Notes under the pieces: generated by a model
Database searches by the model: none
What the model saw: the letters and a program-made list of their open reading frames with translations, nothing else
What the model was told of the DNA's origin: nothing
Made by a program: the position numbers and the translations under genes
From: an uncultured Collinsella sp.
GTDB taxonomy: Bacteria > Actinomycetota > Coriobacteriia > Coriobacteriales > Coriobacteriaceae
Reading direction: 5' to 3'
DNA: 13,036 nt
NCBI GenBank assembly: GCA_902475445.1
Contig: CABRZN010000049.1
Span: 1-13,036 of the forward strand
Shown: positions 7,874 through 13,036 of the stretch, one piece after another
Layout: every line of letters begins with the position of its first letter
How positions within the stretch are numbered: the stretch's first letter is position 1

Positions 7874-8539
7874 ATGCCACGCGAGACCAATGCCGCCAAA
7901 CGCGAGCGCGCCGTTGAGGTGTGCGAGCGTCTCAACCGTCGCTATGGCCCGGTCGAGTGTTTTCTGGATCACGAGAATCCCTTCCGCCTGCTGATCGCGG
8001 TGCTGCTCTCGGCGCAAACGACCGATGCGCAGGTCAACAAGGTGACGCCGAGGCTGTTTGCCCAGTGGCCCACGCCCGAGGCCATGGCCGGGGCAAGTGT
8101 GACCGACGTGGCGGACACCATTAAGTCACTCGGCTTTTATAAGAGTAAGGCCAAGCATGCCGTGGAGGCCGCGCAGATGATCGTCGCCGACTACGGCGGC
8201 GAGGTACCGGCCGACATGAAGGAGCTCGTCAAGCTGCCGGGCGTGGGGCGCAAGACGGCGAACATCGTGCTCAACGTGGGGTTTGGCATTGTTGAGGGCA
8301 TCGCGGTGGATACGCACGTCAACCGCATCGCGCACCGCCTGATGCTGAGTCCCAAGACGCATGCCAAAGAGCCGCTCAAGACCGAGCAAGATTTGCTCAA
8401 GATCTTGCCGCACGAGTATTGGGAGTCGGTCAACCACCAGTGGATCACCTTTGGCCGCGAGATCTGCGACGCCCGCAAACCCAAGTGCGACGAGTGCCCA
8501 CTGGCAGACCTTTGCCCCAGCGTGCGTGTGACGGGGTAG
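7874..8539 (+). CDS. nth: Endonuclease III (DNA glycosylase/AP lyase)
   Basis: This 221-residue protein is a typical endonuclease III, which removes oxidised pyrimidines and cuts the DNA at the abasic site. The helix-hairpin-helix LPGVGRKTAN contains the catalytic Lys127, and VDTHVNR contains the catalytic Asp146. The C-terminal [4Fe-4S] motif is intact, with C-x6-C-x2-C-x5-C in CDARKPKCDECPLADLC. Length is normal. The ATG at 7874 is chosen because GAGGAG (7863-7868) lies five bases upstream; a GTG at 7850 is in frame but less likely. It contrasts with the MutY-like protein at 1066-1971, which has the same fold but neither the cluster nor the catalytic Asp. Confidence 0.97.
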   Translation: MPRETNAAKRERAVEVCERLNRRYGPVECFLDHENPFRLLIAVLLSAQTTDAQVNKVTPRLFAQWPTPEAMAGASVTDVADTIKSLGFYKSKAKHAVEAAQMIVADYGGEVPADMKELVKLPGVGRKTANIVLNVGFGIVEGIAVDTHVNRIAHRLMLSPKTHAKEPLKTEQDLLKILPHEYWESVNHQWITFGREICDARKPKCDECPLADLCPSVRVTG

Positions 8540-8542
8540 GGC

Positions 8543-8559
8543 CCGGCACGTTTTGCCGG
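8543..8559. other. Short stem-loop after nth
   Basis: CCGGCA (8543-8548) and TGCCGG (8554-8559) pair around a CGTTT loop. No T tract follows on either strand, so it is at most a weak or factor-assisted terminator. Confidence 0.35.
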
Positions 8560-8579
8560 CACTCGAAGACGGCGACCAA

Positions 8580-8591
8580 TGTTGCGCAACA
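8580..8591. promoter_or_regulatory. 12-base palindrome, copy 2
   Basis: TGTTGCGCAACA, identical to 354-365, lies 66 bases before the zinc-ribbon protein start. The identity continues one or two bases further (AC). A TATGAT at 8614-8619 could be a -10 box, with no clear -35. Confidence 0.35.
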
Positions 8592-8657
8592 CATTTGGGC
8601 TGCGAAGGCTCAATATGATGGCGGCAGATACCGTTTGTTGTGAGGGGATGCCCGAAT

Positions 8658-9704
8658 ATGTTTTGCACCAAGTGTGGCTCCGAGATGCCCGACGGAACCG
8701 ATTTTTGCACGAACTGCGGGGCACGCATGGGCGTCGCTTCTCCGGCTGTCGCGTCTGCTGAGCCCGCACCGATGCCGGCGGCAGGGATGCCTTCTGTGCA
8801 AAAGAAATCGTATAAGCGGGCGGTGATTATCGGCATATGTGTAGCGGGCGTGCTCGTTGCCGGCGGCGCTGCGCTGGCACTGACCGGCGTGTTGGGCCCG
8901 CTTGGGCAGGGTAACTCATCGCAGATCACGGTGCTCGGGTCCAACGAGGGCTCGGCCGAGCACAAGGACGAGGGAAGGGCCAAGGAGAAGCCTGCCGCCG
9001 ACGAGGATGAGGCGGATGAGCCTGAGCAGACCGGCAGCAGCGTAAAAGTCGACCTCAATGACCAGGCAACCTATGCCGCCGCGAATCTGTTCCTGTCGAA
9101 CTTTACGGAGGAGCACTTCGATCGGGACTGGTATCAGACGGGCGGCTTCGATTCGACTGACGGCCTTTCTGATGACGAGAAATACAAGCTGGTTAAGTTT
9201 ATCTGGTGCCATTTTATTGACAACGCGCCGTATCGAATCGAGAAAGGCGACTATGACAACGGTAATAGCCAGCGTGTGGCGACTGATGTGATCAATAGGG
9301 AACTCAACCGCTTGACGGGTCTGACGCTTTCCGATGCCGATATGACTTATGACAGAACGCCGGAGGGGCAGGCGATTCCTGATTCGGCCGAAGCGCATGG
9401 TGGGTATTTGTATCTGAAACAGGAATATGGCCAGGGAAATTACAACCCACCGTGTGCCATCGTTACGGGCGCGACTGACCTTGGCGACAACATCTACGAG
9501 CTCACCTATGAGGTTTACAGTGCTGGCGGTGCGTTACTTCCTTCCGACATCCCCGAGAGCACCTACGGCCTGCCAAAGGACCAGTTCATCGCCGCAATTC
9601 AAGCGGATGCATCCAGGGGCCGTACCGAAACTTGCACGGTCCGCGTCGCACAGGGTGACGGCGCCCCGACCTTCACACTGCTTAAAATGGGCGTCTACGA
9701 TTAG
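8658..9704 (+). CDS. Zinc-ribbon membrane protein with large external domain
   Basis: This 348-residue protein opens with a zinc ribbon, Cys3-x2-Cys6 and Cys17-x2-Cys20 (FCTKCGSEM and FCTNCGARM), of the type found at the N-terminus of many Gram-positive membrane proteins. A Pro/Ala linker leads to one membrane helix at about 55-78, preceded by KKSYKR, so the zinc ribbon is inside the cell. A very acidic and Lys-rich linker (about 103-130) then leads to a C-terminal domain of about 215 residues, presumably outside the cell, which I do not recognise. That domain has few cysteines, is rich in Asp, Tyr and Gly, and ends FTLLKMGVYD. ATG 8658 is chosen because the zinc ribbon normally starts MFC; GAGGGG (8642-8647) lies rather far upstream, and a GTG at 8640 is in frame. 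It forms its own unit, ending in the terminator at 9729. Confidence 0.82.
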   Translation: MFCTKCGSEMPDGTDFCTNCGARMGVASPAVASAEPAPMPAAGMPSVQKKSYKRAVIIGICVAGVLVAGGAALALTGVLGPLGQGNSSQITVLGSNEGSAEHKDEGRAKEKPAADEDEADEPEQTGSSVKVDLNDQATYAAANLFLSNFTEEHFDRDWYQTGGFDSTDGLSDDEKYKLVKFIWCHFIDNAPYRIEKGDYDNGNSQRVATDVINRELNRLTGLTLSDADMTYDRTPEGQAIPDSAEAHGGYLYLKQEYGQGNYNPPCAIVTGATDLGDNIYELTYEVYSAGGALLPSDIPESTYGLPKDQFIAAIQADASRGRTETCTVRVAQGDGAPTFTLLKMGVYD

Positions 9705-9728
9705 ACTCGGCGTATAGCTCACTCTGAT

Positions 9729-9760
9729 AACGCCAGGCGACTCGTCCGTCTGGCGTTTTT
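9729..9760 (+). terminator. Rho-independent terminator after the zinc-ribbon gene
   Basis: AACGCCAGGCG (9729-9739) pairs with CGTCTGGCGTT (9747-9757), with one G-U wobble and a seven-base loop. The T tract runs through 9756-9760. The right arm and T tract are part of the 45-base repeat at 9749-9793. Confidence 0.92.
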
Positions 9761-9793
9761 GTTGCGGGGCTGGGCATGCGCTTGAGCTGGAGT
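9749..9793 (+). repeat. 45-base repeat, copy 1
   Basis: The segment starting TCTGGCGTTTTTGTTGCGGG and ending GAGCTGGAGT recurs at 11462-11506 with three differences in 45 bases. Here its first bases form the right arm of a terminator. Confidence 0.88.
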
Positions 9794-9904
9794 ATTTGTC
9801 GCCTCCTGCCGCCTCATGCAAAAATGTGTTGCTAATTTAGAAGCCTATTCAAGCGCGCCGAAGTTGTAGCGTGCTGGCGTAGCATGAGCAAAAAATCAAG
9901 CAAT

Positions 9905-9917
9905 GGAGGGCAACGTG
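9905..9917 (+). promoter_or_regulatory. Ribosome binding site and GTG start of the ATP-grasp gene
   Basis: GGAGGG (9905-9910) lies four bases before GTG (9915-9917). An in-frame ATG at 9903 overlaps this site and has no Shine-Dalgarno sequence of its own, so the GTG is the better start. Confidence 0.7.
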
Positions 9918-11381
9918 GCAACATCGAAGACGCGAGAGCTTGAAGATTATTTTGAACGCATCGTACGCACGCGCGAAGGTGACCTACCTGGTCGTCGCAA
10001 AGGCGACGAATACTTGTCTCAAACCCATGCGCTCTACCATGGTGATCCTGCGCCCTGGGCTCTGACGCCAAAGATATTCGATAAGGATATGACGGCGCTT
10101 CTTAAGGAGGCCGCCGAGCGCATGTACGGCATTATGGACAAGGTGACGCGGGCGTTTTGTTCCGATGCCTCCGTGCGTGCGTGGTTTCGCATGGATCCGG
10201 CTTTTGCTGACCTGTGCGCTATGGATGCCGGCTATGATTGCCAGATTCCTCTTGCGCGTGTCGATATCTTTCTTGACGAAGATGCCGGTTCGTATACGTT
10301 TTGTGAGCTCAATACCGACGGCAGTGCCGGAATGGTAGTGACCGATGCGGTCTGTCAGGCAGTGCGAATGACGCCTTCCTTTGAGGAGTTTGCATCCGAC
10401 CACCCCGGCTTTCGGCAGTACGATTTGTGCGGTAGCTGGATAGACGCATTGTTTGAGACCTATGCAGAGTGGAAGCTGGCCCATCCTCGCCGCACCGAGG
10501 ATAGTGCACGATTGGACGACGGGGCCCGCGTTGACGAGGGGCTCTATGCACCGCAATCAAAGATATATCCCGCTTCGGTGGCAATCGTCGACTATTCGGA
10601 AAGCATCGACTTGGAAGATGCGGCTCATTTTGTCGACCTTATGAGGCGACGGGGTGTGGTGGCGCGCTTTGCGGATGTGCGCGACCTGCGGATTGGCGAA
10701 GACGAGAGCGGTGCTAGGCGGCTGTGCGATGCCGCCGGTCCTATTGATTGCGTTTGGCGGCGCGCGGTGACCGGCGAGCTGTGGGATAAGCCGTGCGACG
10801 GACGCTCGGCCTTAATCGAGGCGGCTCAAGAAGGGCTCGCGTGCATCGTTGGTGGTTTTAGAACGTGGCCGTGTGCGACTAAGACCGTATTTGCATTTCT
10901 GTGGTCTCGGGCCGGTCAGTCCTTGTTGAGCCCGGAGGAGCAATCGTTTGTACGGGAGCATGTGCCCTATACCGAGATTTTGGACGAAAGCGCCCAGTTG
11001 TCGAGATTTGCCGAAAAGGATCGATGGATTGTCAAGCCGTGCGGCGGCTACAACGCGGTTGGCGTTGTTGCCGGCTTGGATGCCACGGAACGGGAATGGT
11101 CCCAGGTGCTTGCTCGCGCTGCGGCCGCTGGGGCGATTGTACAGGAGTATGCTCAGCAGTATCAGACTCCCTGCTTGCGCGGAACGCTTGTCAATGGGCC
11201 GCATCGAGGAGAGGCACCCAAAGGACTTGTGGATGATCTTGGTTTTGCGCCCGCTTCTAATATGGAAGGCCTGTACCTGTATCGCGGTCGTTTCGCGGGC
11301 GTGTACACACGCGTCGGCTTTGCCAACACCATAGGCGAGTGGACGAGCCGCTTGAACGTTGCGAGCTTTTTTGAGGAATAG
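9915..11381 (+). CDS. Glutathionylspermidine-synthase-like ATP-grasp ligase
   Basis: This 488-residue protein resembles the C-terminal synthetase domain of glutathionylspermidine synthase, an ATP-grasp enzyme that joins a carboxyl group to an amine. The clearest features are FCELNTDGSAGM (129-140; Glu131, Asn133, Asp135), which fits the family's metal/substrate region, and WIVKPCGGYNAVGVV (371-385; Lys374), a typical ATP-grasp nucleotide-binding segment. IVQEY and a C-terminal NTIGEWTSRLNVASFFEE follow. There is no amidase domain and no signal peptide, so it is probably a cytoplasmic ligase. The true substrates are unknown; glutathionylspermidine itself would be surprising in an anaerobic Gram-positive. 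No partner gene is adjacent: upstream is a terminator and downstream about 220 bases of non-coding DNA. The protein carries many cysteines for a cytoplasmic enzyme. Confidence 0.75.
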   Translation: MATSKTRELEDYFERIVRTREGDLPGRRKGDEYLSQTHALYHGDPAPWALTPKIFDKDMTALLKEAAERMYGIMDKVTRAFCSDASVRAWFRMDPAFADLCAMDAGYDCQIPLARVDIFLDEDAGSYTFCELNTDGSAGMVVTDAVCQAVRMTPSFEEFASDHPGFRQYDLCGSWIDALFETYAEWKLAHPRRTEDSARLDDGARVDEGLYAPQSKIYPASVAIVDYSESIDLEDAAHFVDLMRRRGVVARFADVRDLRIGEDESGARRLCDAAGPIDCVWRRAVTGELWDKPCDGRSALIEAAQEGLACIVGGFRTWPCATKTVFAFLWSRAGQSLLSPEEQSFVREHVPYTEILDESAQLSRFAEKDRWIVKPCGGYNAVGVVAGLDATEREWSQVLARAAAAGAIVQEYAQQYQTPCLRGTLVNGPHRGEAPKGLVDDLGFAPASNMEGLYLYRGRFAGVYTRVGFANTIGEWTSRLNVASFFEE

Positions 11382-11461
11382 CCGTTTCTTGGGGCACCTT
11401 CCGTGGTTGCGGCGTTCGAAGTGACGGGGAGATTTTGGCGAAGCCGATGAGCCCGGTTCTA

Positions 11462-11506
11462 TCTGGCGTTTTTGTTGCGGGGCTGGGCGTACGCCTGAGC
11501 TGGAGT
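11462..11506 (+). repeat. 45-base repeat, copy 2
   Basis: This copy matches 9749-9793 at 42 of 45 bases. Unlike copy 1 there is no left terminator arm in front of it, so it cannot form the same terminator. The changed bases create the perfect palindrome GGCGTACGCC (11486-11495 region); copy 1 has GCATGC at that place. Confidence 0.88.
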
Positions 11507-11550
11507 CCTCTTCATGCGCTACCATGACAGGCAACGAATTTGACGAACGA

Positions 11551-11578
11551 CCCGCCGAGCTTGCCTCGGCGGGCTTTT
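11551..11578 (+). terminator. Terminator just before mfd
   Basis: CCCGCCGAG (11551-11559) and CTCGGCGGG (11565-11573) form a perfect 9-bp GC-rich stem with a five-base loop, followed by C and TTTT (11575-11578). It ends only 25 bases before the mfd ATG, so it may end the upstream transcript, or act as an attenuator on mfd. Confidence 0.88.
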
Positions 11579-11603
11579 GGCGTTGCAATGCCGGAGGAAC
11601 AGC

Positions 11604-13036
11604 ATGCTCATTCACCGTATAGCCGCGCAGCTCTATACTGCCGAGGCACTGCAGACCGTCGAGGCCGGGCTCGATTCTGGCGAGGACGTGACGCTGGCCG
11701 TGTCTCAGTCGGGCCGAACGCTTATGGCCGCCGCCCAGTTTGCGCGTCGTCCGCGCCCCACGGTCTACATCGTGAGTGGCGAGGATGCGGCCGATCGCGC
11801 CGCACGTAGTCTGGCCGCCTATGTGGGCCTGGCGCACGTGTGCCGCTTTCCCGAGCGCAAGGACTACCCTTGGCGCGAGCAGGCGCCCGACGACGCCGTG
11901 GTAGCCCAGCGCTGCGAGGCGCTCGGGCGCATCGTGCGCGGCGACAACTGCATCATGGTCGCCTCGGCTCGCGCGCTGCTGCGTTGCGTGCCACCAGTCG
12001 AGAGCCACTACTGGGAGTCCACGACCTTCGCGGTGGGCGAGGAGATTCCTTTTGACGAGGTGCCGCAGCGTCTGGTGGGCATGGGCTACACCAATGCCGG
12101 CGCCGCCGACGCGCCCGGCCTGTTCCGTGTGCACGGCGACACCGTCGAGGTGTTTCCCGCGCAGGAAAAGGCGCCCGTGCGCATTGAGTTCTTCGGCGAC
12201 GAGATCGATCGCATCCGCCGCATGGTGAGTTCAACGGGCCAGACCATCGGCAACGAGGACAGCATCGAGATCTTCCCCTGTCGCGAGCTGGCGCTTACCG
12301 ACGAGGCCGTTCACAACATGCATGTGGCGCTCTACCGCGCCAGCCAGGACGACAGCAAGTTGGCGGCGCTGCTCGAGATGGTGGATGCGCGCATCGTCAC
12401 GCCTGAACTCGACCGCTTTTTGCCGGTGATGTACGGCCAGACCGTGAGCCCGCTTTCGCATGTGAGCGGCAAGGCGCTCGTAGTGCTGTCCGAGCCGCGC
12501 TCGCTGTTCGACGATTGCCTGCGCGCCTACGAGGATATCGAGGCACGTGCCGGCGAGGCGGGGGTCGACCGTCTGGACGGCCTGTATGTGCGTGCCCAGC
12601 AGCTCGATTTTGGTGCTCAGCAGCGCCTGAACTATGTGAGCCTGATTCGTGCCGGCGGTGCGGTGACGGCAGAGCTCAAGATTGAGCAGCCGGCCATTGC
12701 GGGCTCGGACAATCGCTTTATGACGCGCATCCAGGAGGTCGTGGGCAAGCGCTATGCCTGCGTGTTTGCTATCCCCGACCGCGGCGCGCGTGAGTCGATG
12801 GAGCTCACCTTTGGCGACGAGGGCATTACCTTTGAGGAATCGCTGACCGCGGCGCCCGAAAATGCCGGCGCCATCGGCGACCGCGTGCGCGTGGCAGCGG
12901 CGGATTCCGCCGACCGTGCCGCACGCCAGGAGGCCCATGCTTCCATTCGCGAGCGCAAGGCCGACGCACTCAACGCCCGCTCGCTCGAGGCGGGCGCGGC
13001 CCAGGCTGCCGCCGGTGCCGCCGTGCCCACCATCTC
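11604..13036 (+). CDS. mfd: Transcription-repair coupling factor Mfd, N-terminal part
   Basis: The frame runs open from ATG 11604 off the end of the window (477 codons seen; family usual length about 1,100-1,200). Mfd removes stalled RNA polymerase from DNA damage and recruits the UvrABC excision machinery. The visible part is the UvrB-like module. AVSQSGRT (32-39) occupies the place of a Walker A motif but is degenerate, as in Mfd and unlike UvrB, so this module should not bind ATP. The segment GLFRVHGDTVEVFPA and RIEFFGDEIDRIRRM match the UvrB/Mfd UvrA-binding region. LDRFLPVMYG and ALVVLSEPRSLFDD match the following Mfd region. The RNA-polymerase-binding and motor domains lie beyond the window. 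GGAGGA (11593-11598) lies five bases before the ATG. No promoter was found between the terminator at 11551 and the start. Confidence 0.9.
   Translation, partial: MLIHRIAAQLYTAEALQTVEAGLDSGEDVTLAVSQSGRTLMAAAQFARRPRPTVYIVSGEDAADRAARSLAAYVGLAHVCRFPERKDYPWREQAPDDAVVAQRCEALGRIVRGDNCIMVASARALLRCVPPVESHYWESTTFAVGEEIPFDEVPQRLVGMGYTNAGAADAPGLFRVHGDTVEVFPAQEKAPVRIEFFGDEIDRIRRMVSSTGQTIGNEDSIEIFPCRELALTDEAVHNMHVALYRASQDDSKLAALLEMVDARIVTPELDRFLPVMYGQTVSPLSHVSGKALVVLSEPRSLFDDCLRAYEDIEARAGEAGVDRLDGLYVRAQQLDFGAQQRLNYVSLIRAGGAVTAELKIEQPAIAGSDNRFMTRIQEVVGKRYACVFAIPDRGARESMELTFGDEGITFEESLTAAPENAGAIGDRVRVAAADSADRAARQEAHASIRERKADALNARSLEAGAAQAAAGAAVPTI

Noticed and set aside
9534..9821. Minus-strand frame sharing a PAPQQKRQ peptide with the frame at 10812-12134
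   Set aside because: The shared peptide is only the translation of the 45-base DNA repeat, which also carries a terminator on the other strand. It is not evidence for a protein.
10812..12134. A 440-codon open frame on the minus strand
   Set aside because: It spans the end of the ATP-grasp gene, the intergenic repeat and the start of mfd. It crosses three unrelated features and shows no family motif.
11604..13036. Assignment of the last gene as UvrB
   Set aside because: Motifs such as FRVHGDTVEVFPA look UvrB-like, but the Walker A position reads AVSQSGRT and the region after the UvrA-binding segment follows Mfd, so Mfd is preferred.

Overview
The window is a 13 kb stretch of a GC-rich bacterial chromosome. 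Every gene supported here lies on the + strand, most have a clear Shine-Dalgarno site, and intergenic gaps are short. Gene content (Rrf2 regulator, rubrerythrin, zinc-ribbon membrane protein, several small unknown membrane proteins) and base composition suggest an anaerobic, high-GC Gram-positive of the Coriobacteriia (Collinsella-like). That assignment is inference from general look, not from a database match.

Layout. Positions 1-240 hold a tRNA-Asp(GTC) gene with promoter and terminator. After a 320-base gene-free stretch come an Rrf2/IscR-type Fe-S regulator (559-1044) and, 21 bases later, a MutY-like glycosylase (1066-1971) without the Fe-S cysteines and with Glu at the usual catalytic Asp. 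Rubrerythrin follows (2086-2625). Next are two copies of a ~170-base module (about 2650-2819 and 3555-3719), each a long hairpin plus a near-identical tract ending in a strong terminator; they flank a four-helix membrane protein gene (2901-3533). A small single-helix protein (3967-4401), rmuC (4525-5880), an ABC exporter half-transporter (6008-7810), nth (7874-8539), a zinc-ribbon membrane protein (8658-9704), a glutathionylspermidine-synthase-like ATP-grasp protein (9915-11381) and the first ~477 codons of mfd (11604 to the end) complete the window.

How it fits together. Several genes share a DNA-repair and oxidative-stress theme: MutY-like glycosylase, endonuclease III, RmuC, Mfd and rubrerythrin, with a possible redox or nitric-oxide sensing Rrf2 regulator next to the glycosylase. 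The genes are mostly separate transcription units rather than one operon, judging from terminators at 211-235, 2782-2811, 3686-3713, 5892-5932, 9729-9760 and 11551-11578.

The most unusual signals are non-coding: the duplicated 3'-end hairpin/terminator module, in which the stem arms differ between copies by paired changes while loop and terminator stay constant; a 45-base repeat (9749-9793 and 11462-11506); a 12-base palindrome found identically in two intergenic regions; a 14-base-pair hairpin inside the first codons of the MutY-like gene; and a terminator just 25 bases before the mfd start codon. No defence system, CRISPR array or transposase gene was seen.
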